Shown here one piece after another: positions 1 to 9,000 of a DNA stretch of 10,872 nucleotides. The notes below the pieces were generated by a model, which saw nothing but the letters and a program-made list of their open reading frames with translations, did not search any database and was not told the origin of the DNA. A program made the position numbers and the translations under genes. How positions within the stretch are numbered: position 1 is the stretch's first letter; every line of letters starts with the position of its first letter. Origin of the DNA: Bacteroidales bacterium (GTDB lineage Bacteria; Bacteroidota; Bacteroidia; Bacteroidales; Paludibacteraceae); the NCBI GenBank assembly GCA_900771035.1, contig CAAGML010000120.1, positions 1 through 10,872 on the forward strand, read 5' to 3'.

Positions 1-1074
1 AGTCTCAGGGACAGCATCCATGGTAACCTCGATGAGACGGATATTCTTCTTGGTGGCAAGATGGTCGAAAGCCTCTTTGGTGAAATGAGGAGCCATAATA
101 ATCTCAAGGAAGATAGGTTTCATCATTTCAGCCACCTCAAGTGTGATTTCCTGGTTAGTGGCGACGATACCACCAAAAATGCTGACCGTATCAGCATTGT
201 AAGCCTTGGTCCATGCCTCGACGACATTCCTGCCGATGGCAGCCCCACAAGGGTTCATGTGCTTGAGTCCCACGCAGAAAGGAGTACCATGGAAGTCGCG
301 GACGATGTTGAGGGCGGCATTAGCGTCCTGAATGTTGTTATAGGAGAGTTCCTTGCCATGCAACTGGCGTGCATGAGCGAGGGAGTAGTTAGGGTTGGCA
401 CCGTTCTGACGGTAGAAATTGGCTTTCTGGTGAGGGTTCTCGCCATAACGGAGAGGCTGGAGAATGTCGTACTCAAGGAAGAGTTTCTCGTCGAGACCTG
501 CCTGTCGGCGCATATAAGTTGCTATACACATGTCGTACTCTGCTGTATGGGTATATGCTTTGGCAGAGAGTTTCAGACGGGTGTCCTCAGTTGTGTTGCC
601 GTTAGCACGAATCTCGTCAATAATCATACCGTAGTCGTCAGGGTCGCAGACAACGGTGACCGAGGCACAGTTCTTGGCGGCAGAGCGGAGCATGGAAGGA
701 CCACCGATGTCGATATTCTCAATAGCCTCGGCAAAGCCCACGTTAGGTTTAGCGATGGTCTGGCGGAAAGGATAGAGATTGACGCAGACCATATCAATGA
801 ACTCTATGTTGTTATCTTTCAGAGCCTGAAGGTGCGAAGGCATGTCACGGCGTGCGAGAAGGCCTCCGTGAACCTTTGGGTGAAGTGTCTTCACACGGCC
901 GTCACAGATTTCAGGGAAGCCTGTGACATCGGATATATTGATGACCTCTATTCCACTGTCGCGGAGGAGTTTCATTGTGCCACCAGTGGCGATGATTTCC
1001 CAACCAAGGGATTTGAGTGACTGGACGAAAGGGACGAGTCCTCTTTTGTCGGAGACGCTGACTAATGCTCTCAT
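1..1074 (-). CDS. purH: Bifunctional AICAR transformylase / IMP cyclohydrolase, 3' end cut off by the window edge
   Basis: PurH catalyses the last two steps of IMP synthesis: formylation of AICAR with 10-formyl-THF, then ring closure. It is a cytosolic enzyme. I translated the frame directly because it has no stop within the window. It starts at ATG 1074 (an in-frame TAA lies just upstream) with MRALVSVSDKRG and stays open for 358 codons; the family is usually about 500-530 residues, so roughly 70% is present. Visible landmarks are IATGGT in the cyclohydrolase domain, GRVKTLHPKVHGGLLARRD, IDIGGPSMLRSAAKN and RYGENPHQ. The transformylase domain begins after about residue 200 and contains GLKHMNPCGA, whose Lys271-His272 matches the catalytic Lys-His pair of the family. 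The start is 6 nt downstream of the purN stop, so it is the last visible gene of the operon. The N-terminus, without extension, looks more like Firmicutes PurH than the Bacteroides form I remember; that comparison is from memory. Confidence 0.97.
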   Translation of the reverse strand, partial: MRALVSVSDKRGLVPFVQSLKSLGWEIIATGGTMKLLRDSGIEVINISDVTGFPEICDGRVKTLHPKVHGGLLARRDMPSHLQALKDNNIEFIDMVCVNLYPFRQTIAKPNVGFAEAIENIDIGGPSMLRSAAKNCASVTVVCDPDDYGMIIDEIRANGNTTEDTRLKLSAKAYTHTAEYDMCIATYMRRQAGLDEKLFLEYDILQPLRYGENPHQKANFYRQNGANPNYSLAHARQLHGKELSYNNIQDANAALNIVRDFHGTPFCVGLKHMNPCGAAIGRNVVEAWTKAYNADTVSIFGGIVATNQEITLEVAEMMKPIFLEIIMAPHFTKEAFDHLATKKNIRLIEVTMDAVPET

Positions 1075-1080
1075 ATATGT

Positions 1081-1638
1081 TTACTGTATTGATTTCATGA
1101 ATTGGGTTACTGCTTCAGGGTAAAGGACGTGCTCAATCGCGTGAATGCGGGTCTCGACCTCGTCACGGTCGTTGCCGTGATACTCGAAGGCACGCTGCGC
1201 AAGGATTGTGCCGCCGTCGATGGTAAGGTCGATCAGATGGACAGTCACGCCAAAGACCTTGACTCCGAAGTTGAAGGCGTCGTCGATGGCATGTGCGCCT
1301 TTGAACGACGGCAGGAGTGCAGGATGGATGTTGAGTATCCTGCACTTGTAGGCGTTGTAGAGGGTGTCGCCAACTATCCGCATATAACCGGCAAGGCAGA
1401 CGAAATCCACATTCAGGGCTTTAAGCCTGCCGAGTATGGCGGTCTCGTATGCCGCCTTGTCCACGAAGGAACGAGGAGATAGGACAAGGGACTCAACGCC
1501 AAGACGGGCGGCACGGTCGATGACCTTTGCGCCGGGTTTATCGCAGACCATGAGGACAATCTCAAGACCAGGGATATTGGCGTTGACAAGAGCCTCGAAG
1601 TTGGTGCCTGAGCCGGAGGCGAATATTGCTGTTTTCAT
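1081..1638 (-). CDS. purN: Phosphoribosylglycinamide formyltransferase (GAR transformylase, 10-formyl-THF dependent)
   Basis: PurN transfers a formyl group from 10-formyl-THF to GAR, giving FGAR. The 185-residue protein is slightly shorter than E. coli PurN (212 residues) but full length for the fold. The phosphate-binding start [11 protein letters not shown] lies at residues 7-17. The catalytic trio of the family is visible as Asn103 and His105 in [12 protein letters not shown] and Asp141 in IDGGTI. The ATG at 1638 overlaps the purM stop as ATGA, which suggests translational coupling. The stop is 6 nt before purH. No PurT-type ATP-grasp formyltransferase is visible, so this step here depends on folate. 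Confidence 0.98.
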   Translation of the reverse strand: MKTAIFASGSGTNFEALVNANIPGLEIVLMVCDKPGAKVIDRAARLGVESLVLSPRSFVDKAAYETAILGRLKALNVDFVCLAGYMRIVGDTLYNAYKCRILNIHPALLPSFKGAHAIDDAFNFGVKVFGVTVHLIDLTIDGGTILAQRAFEYHGNDRDEVETRIHAIEHVLYPEAVTQFMKSIQ

Positions 1639-2654
1639 ATAATGCAGACTCCCGGTTTGTCGGTTATGCGGCCGATGACAGAGGCACGTTCGCCGTGACT
1701 GGTGAGGATTTCGATTGCGCGGTCAGCCTCGTTGGCATCAAGGGCGATGACCATTCCGATACCCATATTGAAGATGTTGAACATCTCGCGGTGAGGGATG
1801 TTGCCGTTCTTCTCAAGGAAACGGAAGACTGGGAGAATCTCCCAAGAACCTTCCTTGACCTCAATACCCTGCCCTTCACGGAGGATACGGGGGATGTTTT
1901 CGTCAAAGCCGCCACCAGTGATATGCGCCACGCCGTGAACATCGCAGTTACGGATAACGTCAAGCACCTGTTTGACATAGATTTTGGTAGGAGTGAGAAG
2001 CACCTCGCCCACCTTGCGTCCGTCACCGAAGTCTGAGTTGAGGTCTATATTGGCGTCACGGAGCACCTTGCGGACAAGGCTGAAGCCGTTGGAATGGACA
2101 CCTGAAGAGGCAATACCGACAAGGACATCACCAACCTTGACCTTAGAGCAATCAATCAGTTTGGACTTCTCGACGACGCCACAGGTGAATCCTGCGATGT
2201 CATACTCACCATCGCCATACATGCCCGGCATCTCGGCGGTCTCTCCGCCGATGAGGGCGCAACCGGACTGACGACAACCTTCAGCCACACCGGCAACTAT
2301 AGCCTCAATCTTGGCAGGCTGGTTAGAACCGACAGCCACGTAATCAAGGAAGAAGAGAGGTTCGGCGCCCTGGGCGAGGACATCGTTGACGCACATAGCC
2401 ACGGCATCAATGCCGATGGTGTCATGCTTGTCCATAGCGAAGGCGAGTTTCAGTTTGGTGCCCACGCCGTCAGTACCGCTGACGAGGACAGGTTCTTTGA
2501 TATTGAGAGACGCAAGGTCGAACATTCCACCGAATGCGCCGATGTTGCCCATCATACCCTGACGTGCGGTAGATGCGACATGTTTTTTGATACGGCGGAC
2601 AACCTCGTAACCGGCTTCGAGGTTCACGCCTGCTTTTTCGTATGATTCAGCCAT
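1635..2654 (-). CDS. purM: Phosphoribosylformylglycinamidine cyclo-ligase (AIR synthetase)
   Basis: PurM uses ATP to close the imidazole ring, converting FGAM to AIR. The 339-residue length is normal for the family (about 340-350). Sequence landmarks are GTDGVGTKL at residues 60-68 (nucleotide and phosphate binding), [19 protein letters not shown] at 87-105, [11 protein letters not shown] at 136-146, and a C-terminal [10 protein letters not shown]. The ATG at 2654 gives the expected N-terminus, [10 protein letters not shown], which matches the usual 'YkdAGVd' opening of PurM. The gene is preceded by an unusual 240-bp spacer after purF, so it could have its own regulation. It runs into purN with a 4-nt ATGA overlap. 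There are no signs of damage. Confidence 0.98.
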   Translation of the reverse strand: MAESYEKAGVNLEAGYEVVRRIKKHVASTARQGMMGNIGAFGGMFDLASLNIKEPVLVSGTDGVGTKLKLAFAMDKHDTIGIDAVAMCVNDVLAQGAEPLFFLDYVAVGSNQPAKIEAIVAGVAEGCRQSGCALIGGETAEMPGMYGDGEYDIAGFTCGVVEKSKLIDCSKVKVGDVLVGIASSGVHSNGFSLVRKVLRDANIDLNSDFGDGRKVGEVLLTPTKIYVKQVLDVIRNCDVHGVAHITGGGFDENIPRILREGQGIEVKEGSWEILPVFRFLEKNGNIPHREMFNIFNMGIGMVIALDANEADRAIEILTSHGERASVIGRITDKPGVCII

Positions 2655-2894
2655 AACTGTTATTATATTCTAATTTATTTGTAATAGTAAAATAATAAAT
2701 CGGTACGAGTGTCGTAAGGTTATCCAGGATAGGACAGGGGTAGGTGTATGGTTTGCATGGGCTACGTCTTTACAGAATATTGCATCGCGGTATAAAATTA
2801 TTTTCATCATCACTTAGTTAAAATAATAACTTGGTACAAATATGAGATTTTACTTGTTCCGCTTTTACATCAGTCATCATCACTTAATCGTTAC
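2655..2894 (-). other. AT-rich intra-operon spacer between purF and purM
   Basis: All other junctions in this operon are overlaps or gaps of at most 23 nt, but purF and purM are separated by 240 bp. The spacer is AT-rich and holds an exact 13-bp direct repeat (2804-2816 and 2874-2886), a perfect 5-bp inverted repeat around a single base at 2721-2731 (TATCCAGGATA), and two very short minus-strand open frames (20 and 46 codons) that both begin inside the repeats. A near match to the Bacteroidota -7 box lies at 2837-2844 (CATATTTG on the minus strand), but no TTTG is found at the right distance upstream, so I do not call a promoter. The spacer may host a regulatory or processing site, or be the remnant of an insertion. 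No protein family is recognisable in it. Confidence 0.6.
2804..2886. repeat. Exact 13-bp direct repeat pair in the purF–purM spacer
   Basis: TCATCATCACTTA on the plus strand occurs at 2804-2816 and again at 2874-2886, a 70-bp period. On the minus strand, the operon's sense strand, each copy reads TAAGTGATGATGA and supplies tandem ATG codons. The sequences flanking the copies are not similar, which argues against a simple tandem duplication of a longer unit. It could be a paired protein-binding site or chance in AT-rich DNA. Confidence 0.7.
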
Positions 2895-4313
2895 TTAGCA
2901 CTTTTTACGTTCGTTGTCGTAGAGGGAGGTGGGATAGTCGCCTGAGAAACAAGCGGTGCAGAGTTCGCAACGGTTGCCGCTCTCGTAGAGTCCTTTGTGG
3001 GAAAGGAAATGGAGGGAGTCGGCACCAATCTTCTTGCAAACCTCATCGACGGAGAGTTGCGAAGAGATAAGTTCCTCATAGGTGGCAGTATCCACACCGT
3101 AGTAGCAAGGGTGTGCATACGGAGGAGAGGCAATGCGGACGTGAACCTCGACAGCACCAGCCTCGCGAAGGAGTCTGACGATACGGCGAGAGGTTGTTCC
3201 ACGGACGATGGAGTCGTCAATCATCACTACCCTCTTGCCTTTGACGATTGTGCGGACGGCGGAGAGTTTCATGCGGACACCCTTCTCACGGAGGTCCTGG
3301 GTGGGCTGGATGAATGTACGGCCGATGTATTTGTTCTTGACAAGCCCCATCTCGTAAGGGATACCGGACTCCTCGCTGTAGCCCATAGCGGCAGAGAGGC
3401 TGGAATCAGGGACACCGACGACAATGTCTGCATCGACAGGCGACTCACGATAGAGGATACGTCCAGACTGTTTACGATAGGCATGGACGTTTATATTCTC
3501 GATGTCGCTGTCAGGACGTGCGAAATAGACATATTCCATTGCGCACATATAGTGATGGTTGAAAGCGGAATACTGGCAGGAATGCAAACCTTCGGCATCA
3601 ATGACGAGTACTTCGCCAGGCTCGACATCACGGACGAACTCCGCTCCAATAGTCTCAAGGGCGCAGGTTTCGGAACTGACGACATAGCCACCGTTCAACC
3701 TGCCGAGCGACAGGGGACGCAGTCCGTACTTGTCACGCATCACATAGAGAGCGTCCGGGGTAAGGACAAGGAAGGCGAACGCACCCTCAATCATATTAAG
3801 AGCTGAACGGATAGGTCCAAGCAGGGGATGTACGGGGTCGTCGTGGAAATTGTCGCCACGCATACGTGAAGAGCGTACAAGATGTGCAAGGAGCTCAGTG
3901 TCGGAAGTTGACTGGAAAATCGAGCCACGTTCCTCAAGATAATACTTTATCTCGTTAGAGTTGACCAAGTTGCCGTTGTGGCACAAGGCGAAATTGCCTT
4001 TATGGTGGTGGAAGAGGAAAGGCTGGACATTGTCAAGTCCACCGCCACCTGCTGTAGCATAGCGGACATGTGCGATGGCGGAAGAGCCTGAGAGTGTGGA
4101 GAGGTTCTTTACATTGAAGACCTCGGTGACGAGTCCTTCGCCTTTGACGCGGGAGAACTGTCCATTCTCATCGACGCAGACAATTCCGGCAGCCTCCTGA
4201 CCACGGTGTTGGAGGGCATGAAGTCCATAATAGGAGAGAGAAGCCGCGTTTTCGACACCGAATACGCCGAATACGCCACACTCCTCGTGAATTTCTTGCA
4301 AATCGTTTGTCAT
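2895..4313 (-). CDS. purF: Amidophosphoribosyltransferase (glutamine PRPP amidotransferase), B. subtilis-like Fe–S type
   Basis: PurF carries out the committed step: PRPP plus glutamine gives phosphoribosylamine. I chose the ATG at 4313, giving 472 residues. This leaves an 11-residue propeptide ([11 protein letters not shown]) before the Cys12 nucleophile of CGVFGVFG, as in B. subtilis PurF, which is processed to expose Cys1. A start at 4331 would add 6 residues and overlap the upstream gene by 19 nt. The N-terminal Ntn glutaminase domain includes LQHRGQEAAG at 35-44. The phosphoribosyltransferase domain carries the PRPP loop VVMIDDSIVRGTT at 362-374. Cys257, Cys403, Cys452 and Cys455 match the positions of the four 4Fe–4S ligands of the B. 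subtilis enzyme, where the cluster makes the protein oxygen sensitive. The start shares one base with the preceding purC stop (TGATG), implying coupling. Feedback inhibition by AMP/GMP is typical of the family. Confidence 0.97.
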   Translation of the reverse strand: MTNDLQEIHEECGVFGVFGVENAASLSYYGLHALQHRGQEAAGIVCVDENGQFSRVKGEGLVTEVFNVKNLSTLSGSSAIAHVRYATAGGGGLDNVQPFLFHHHKGNFALCHNGNLVNSNEIKYYLEERGSIFQSTSDTELLAHLVRSSRMRGDNFHDDPVHPLLGPIRSALNMIEGAFAFLVLTPDALYVMRDKYGLRPLSLGRLNGGYVVSSETCALETIGAEFVRDVEPGEVLVIDAEGLHSCQYSAFNHHYMCAMEYVYFARPDSDIENINVHAYRKQSGRILYRESPVDADIVVGVPDSSLSAAMGYSEESGIPYEMGLVKNKYIGRTFIQPTQDLREKGVRMKLSAVRTIVKGKRVVMIDDSIVRGTTSRRIVRLLREAGAVEVHVRIASPPYAHPCYYGVDTATYEELISSQLSVDEVCKKIGADSLHFLSHKGLYESGNRCELCTACFSGDYPTSLYDNERKKC

Positions 4314-5269
4314 CAGAGTGATTTGAGACAAGTTTTAACGTTGTTATCTATACGGGAGAGTATCTGAGCCTCGTCAAGAGATGCGGTGCGGTCGAACTTC
4401 TCGCCTACGATTGACTCGTAGAGTTCACAATAGCGGGCGGTTATTCCGTCAACGACCTCGTCGGTCATTGGAGGAACCTGTTGCCCCTCTTTGCCCTGAA
4501 AGCCATTCTCCATGAGCCATTCGCGGACGAACTCCTTGGAGAGCTGACGCTGAGGCTCGCCCTTGGCGAACTTCTCCTCATAACCCTCGCTGTAGAAATA
4601 ACGTGAAGAGTCAGGGGTGTGCACCTCGTCCATCAGATAGACCTCGCCGTTGTAAGAGCCGAACTCGTATTTGGTGTCAACAAGGATAAGGCCACGCTTT
4701 GCGGCAATCTCGGTGCCACGCTGGAAGAGTGCGAGGGCGTATTTCTCAAGCAACTCATATTCATGCTGAGGGACAAGTCCTTTGGCGAGAATCTCTTCAC
4801 GTGAGATGTCCTCGTCATGGTCGCCAATCTCAGCCTTGGTTGTCGGGGTTATGATTGGTTCAGGGAAACGCTCGTTCTCGCGCATACCGTCGGGGAGACG
4901 TACGCCGCAAATTTCACGCACACCGCTCTTGTAAGCACGCCATGCACTGCCGCAGAGGTATCCACGGACAATCATCTCGACAGGATATCCGTTGCAGGCA
5001 ATACCCACAGTGACCATAGGGTCAGGAGAGGAGAGTTTCCAGTTAGGGCAGATGTCGCGAGTCTCGTCAAGGAACTTGGAAGCAATCTGGTTGAGAATCT
5101 GACCCTTGAAAGGGATACCCTTTGGGAGGATTACATCAAATGCCGAGATACGGTCGGTGACGACCATTGCAAGGCGGTCGTTTCCGAGGAAATAGACATC
5201 ACGGACTTTTCCGTTATATACTTTGGTCTGACCGGGAAAAGCGAAGGAGGTCTTGGTTATTGCTTTCAT
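4313..5269 (-). CDS. purC: SAICAR synthetase, long (Bacteroidales / yeast Ade1-like) type
   Basis: This enzyme condenses CAIR with aspartate using ATP to form SAICAR. At 318 residues it belongs to the longer subtype, like yeast Ade1 (about 306 residues) and, from memory, the usual Bacteroides enzyme. Landmarks are GKVRDVY at 20-26, TDRISAFDV at 38-46, [10 protein letters not shown] at 101-110, LVDTKYEFG at 196-204 and [12 protein letters not shown] at 213-224. The C-terminal third beyond about residue 230, rich in [15 protein letters not shown] helices, is absent from the short type. It lies directly after a second SAICAR synthetase of the short type, with a 4-nt ATGA overlap, and its own stop overlaps the purF start by one base. 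All expected motifs are intact, so it is predicted to be active. It may be the ancestral host enzyme, with the short neighbour acquired, or the reverse. Confidence 0.95.
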   Translation of the reverse strand: MKAITKTSFAFPGQTKVYNGKVRDVYFLGNDRLAMVVTDRISAFDVILPKGIPFKGQILNQIASKFLDETRDICPNWKLSSPDPMVTVGIACNGYPVEMIVRGYLCGSAWRAYKSGVREICGVRLPDGMRENERFPEPIITPTTKAEIGDHDEDISREEILAKGLVPQHEYELLEKYALALFQRGTEIAAKRGLILVDTKYEFGSYNGEVYLMDEVHTPDSSRYFYSEGYEEKFAKGEPQRQLSKEFVREWLMENGFQGKEGQQVPPMTDEVVDGITARYCELYESIVGEKFDRTASLDEAQILSRIDNNVKTCLKSL

Positions 5270-5988
5270 ATTGTAGTTGATTTTTTGTTCTGCATACGGC
5301 GGAGGACCTCTTCGTAGGACTCGCCGACTTTGCCGAGGTCGTAGCGAAAGCGGTCACGGTCGAGGGACTCGCGTGTCTCGGCATCCCAGAGGCGGCAGGA
5401 GTCGGGGCTGAGTTCGTCGCACATCAGCAACGTACCGTCAGAGGCACGGCCGAACTCAACCTTGAAATCGACAAGGCGGATTCCTATCGAGAGGAAATAC
5501 GCAGTCAGTATCGTATTGATGGCAGCGAGTTTCTGTTCGATTTCGGCAAGTTCCTCGGCTGTCGATATTCCGAGAGCGATGGCGTAATGCGTATTAATAA
5601 AGGGGTCGTCCAGTTTATCGTCCTTGTAGCAGCACTCGAATATCGGTTTTTTGAGTGGAGTTCCTGTTGGAATGCCGAGACGTGCAGTCATGTCGCCGGC
5701 GGCAAGGTTTCGGACAATGAACTCAAGGCGTATTGGAGTGACGCAGCGGCAGAGTTGACGCTGTTCATCGATAACCTTGATAAAGTGGGTGGGCACACCG
5801 TTTTTCTCAAGCAATTCATAAAGAATGGCTGATATGGCATTGATGGTGACACCCTTGCCAGGCACGGTGGCACGTTTGATGCCATTATAGGCAGTCTCGT
5901 TGTCCTTGTGGAGGACGATAACCTGGTCAGGGTTTTCAGTTTGAAGCACCTGACGGGACTTTCCTTCGGTAAGTATTTTGTTGTCCAT
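5266..5988 (-). CDS. purC: SAICAR synthetase, short (E. coli / Firmicutes) type
   Basis: It is predicted to catalyse the same CAIR plus aspartate reaction as its downstream neighbour. At 240 residues it matches the short bacterial type (E. coli 237). Landmarks are GKSR at 9-12, [10 protein letters not shown] at 91-100, LVDFKVEFG at 172-180 and [13 protein letters not shown] at 190-202. These align with GKAK, VVRNRAAGS, LVDFKLEFG and GDEFSPDGSRLWD of E. coli PurC. The nucleotide and substrate motifs are therefore present, and I see no sign of decay. The second basic residue of the first motif is Arg rather than Lys, a common variation. It starts 23 nt after the purL stop, and its TGA overlaps the ATG of the long-type purC. 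Having both subtypes side by side in one operon is unusual: they may be redundant, expressed under different conditions, or one may have drifted in substrate. Confidence 0.95.
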   Translation of the reverse strand: MDNKILTEGKSRQVLQTENPDQVIVLHKDNETAYNGIKRATVPGKGVTINAISAILYELLEKNGVPTHFIKVIDEQRQLCRCVTPIRLEFIVRNLAAGDMTARLGIPTGTPLKKPIFECCYKDDKLDDPFINTHYAIALGISTAEELAEIEQKLAAINTILTAYFLSIGIRLVDFKVEFGRASDGTLLMCDELSPDSCRLWDAETRESLDRDRFRYDLGKVGESYEEVLRRMQNKKSTTI

Positions 5989-6011
5989 ATTGACTTTGGC
6001 GTTGTATAGGA

Positions 6012-9000
6012 TTATTTATGCCGGAAGTAGTCAACGGCGTTTTTGAAGATGTCCTGGTCGAGGTTGCCGTAGATGTTGAGGAAGAGGTTGCTGCCACGAC
6101 GCTCGCTGTGCGCCATTTTGCCGAGGATTAGACCGTCAGGCGAGATAAGGCCCTCTATGCCGAGGGTGGAGCCATTAGGGTTTTCGACATACTGGAAAGC
6201 GACTTGACCGTTTTTGAGCAGTTTTTCAGCCATGGTCTGCGAGCAGACGAACCTGCCCTCACCGTGGCTTACGGCAACGGTGTGTTCCTGATGAGGGGTG
6301 AAGTCCTGCAGCCAAGGAGATTTGAGGGAGCAGACACGGGTTGTGACCATCTGAGAGATGTGACGGTTGCAATCGTTGCGGAAAAGCGTAGGAGAGTTAT
6401 GGGTCAGGCTGTTGAGGCTGCCATAAGGGAGGAGACCCGACTTGACGAGTGCCTGGAAGCCGTTGCAGATGCCGAGGATTAGGCACTTGCGGTTGAGGAG
6501 AGCGTCAATCTGGTTGGCAATCTTGGCGTTATTGATGACTGTGGCGATAAACTTGGCGGAGCCGTCAGGTTCGTCACCTGCAGAGAAGCCACCAGCAAAG
6601 GCGAGTATGTTGCACTGGGCGATATTGTCAGCCATCTCGTCGATAGAGTCGTTAATATCGCGAGGGGTAAGGTTCCGGAAGACGGTGGTCTTGACAGTAG
6701 CGCCAGCCTCGCGGAAAGCGCGTGCAAGGTCGTAATCGCAGTTGGTGCCAGGGAAGATAGGGATATAAACGACAGGATTCAGCACTTCGAGCGGTGCGAA
6801 AAGCTTCTCTTTCAGCGGAGCAGGGGCAGGAAGGGGGTCGTCAACAGTTTTTCCGTTGACGGGATAGACAGTACGGTAGTTGGAGGTGGCCTCATCGTAG
6901 AGTTTTCCGACCTGGAACTTCATACCGTTCACCTCAAGGATGTCGTTATCGCAAAGTTCGCCGATGAGCTGTGCCTGAAGGTGAGGGTCTTCGGAGGTGA
7001 AGAGGAAGCTGCCGTAGAGGGAAGTGTAGAGTTCCCTGAATGAGACTTTTGCTCCCACGTTAGAGCCGAAAGCCATTTTGCAGAGAGCCTCAGCCACGCC
7101 GCCACGTCCGATGGCGTAGGCAGCATCAACCTTTCCGGAAGAGATGAGTTTCTGCATGTAGGCGAAATTGCGTCTCAGCTGGTTTGGCTCAGGCATGTAG
7201 TTGCGGAAAGGACGGTGACGGAGGAGATAGATGTATTTGTTCACGCCGGGTTCTTTGCAGAAATCGGTGGAGATTACATTTTCGGCATTGACCATAGTGA
7301 CACCGAAGGCGATGAGCGTAGGAGGGACGTTGATGTTCTCGAAAGTACCGGACATAGAGTCCTTTCCACCGATGGAAGGGAGTTTGAGTTCGCGCTGCAT
7401 TTTGAGAGCTCCGAGGAGAGCAGCGGCAGGGAGACCCCAGGAACGGTCGTCGGTGAGTTTCTGGAAATATTCCTGGAACGAGAAGCGCATCATGCTGTAG
7501 TCACCGCCGGCAGCAACGACTTTGGCACAAGCATCAACGACGGCATAAGCAGCACCGTGGAAAGGACTCCATTTGGAGAGATAAGGGTCAAAGCCGTAAG
7601 CCATCATGGAGGCATCGTCGGTGGTGCCGTCGAGGACAGGGAGTTTCTGTACAGAGACCTGCGAAGGGGAACGCTGAAGCCGTCCTCCGAAAGGCATAAG
7701 CACCGTGGAGGCACCTATAGTGGCATCGAACATTTCGACCAGGCCTTTCTGTATCTGGACATTAGGGTCATGGAGGTTGTTTATGAACTGCCTTTCGAGA
7801 ATGTCTCCGTCGATTTCACGGCAGAATGGGTCTTTTTTCTCGACAGAAGGGATGACAACGTTGGTGTGACGCTCGGCACCGGCAGAGTCGATGAAGCTGC
7901 GGCTGAGGTCAACAACGACCTGGTCGTTGAAGAGAATCTTCATGCGAGGGTTTGCGGTGACGTTTGCGATGTGGACGACCTCGATGTTCTCTTCAGCACA
8001 GATTGATGTGAAGCGTGCGGCATCGTTGGCATCGACGACGACAGCCATACGTTCCTGGCTTTCGGAGATGGCAAGTTCGGTGGTGGTGAGTCCGTCGTAT
8101 TTGGTTTTGACGCGGTCGAGGAAAATCTCAAGGCCGTCAGCGAGTTCGCCGACAGCGACGGAGACACCGCCAGCGCCGAAGTCGTTGGCTTTCTTGATAA
8201 GCGAGGAGGCATCAGGGCGGCGCATGAGGCGCTGGAGTTTGCGTTCCTCGGGGGCATTTCCTTTCTGAACCTCGCTGCCGCAGGTGGCGAGGGAGTGGTC
8301 GTCATGTTTTTTAGATGAGCCGCTTGCGCCGCCGACACCATCACGGCCGGTTCGTCCGCCGAGCATCAGCACGACATCGCCAGGTTGCGGAGACTCGCGA
8401 CGTACGTTGGAACAAGGCGATGCACCGACAACGGCACCGACCTCCATACGTTTGGCGACGTAGTCAGGATGGTAAATCTCAGAGACGTGTGTGGTGGCAA
8501 GACCTATCTGATTGCCGTAGGAGGAGTATCCCTGGGCGGCCTTGCGGGTAATCATACGCTGAGGGAGTTTTCCGGCAAGAGTCTTTTTGACAGGAGTGTA
8601 TATGTCGCCTGCGCCGGTGACGCGCATTGCCTGATAGACGTAGGCACGGCCGGAGAGGGGGTCGCGGATTGCGCCGCCGAGGCATGTGGCAGCTCCGCCG
8701 AAGGGTTCGATTTCGGTAGGATGGTTGTGAGTCTCGTTTTTGAACTGGAGGAGCCATTTCTCGGCAGTCACGCTGTTACGGCGTTTTACATTGACGGTGA
8801 CGTATATGGAGCAGGCGTTGTTCTCCTCGCTGCGTTCGAGGTCGCTGAGGTAACCGTTTTTGCGGAGCCAGCGGGCACCGATTGTGCCCATATCCATTAG
8901 GGTGTGAGGTGTGCGGTCACGGCGGACGGAGCGTCGCATTACGTCGTAGCGGCGGAATGTGCCGCGGATGTCGTCGGCGATGAAGGAGTCCTCGACCTCG

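Noticed and set aside
61..1020. 319-codon plus-strand open frame
   Set aside because: It is antisense to purH, whose frame carries unmistakable family motifs through the whole stretch; no family resemblance in the antisense product.
2837..2844. Second Bacteroidota -7 box (CATATTTG, minus strand) in front of purM
   Set aside because: One mismatch in the box and no TTTG-like element 19-21 bp upstream; too weak to call a promoter.
2997..3806. 269-codon plus-strand open frame
   Set aside because: Antisense shadow of purF; the real frame contains the PRPP loop and Fe–S cysteines across this stretch.
7215..8006. 263-codon plus-strand open frame
   Set aside because: Antisense shadow inside purL, explained by the codon bias of the real gene.
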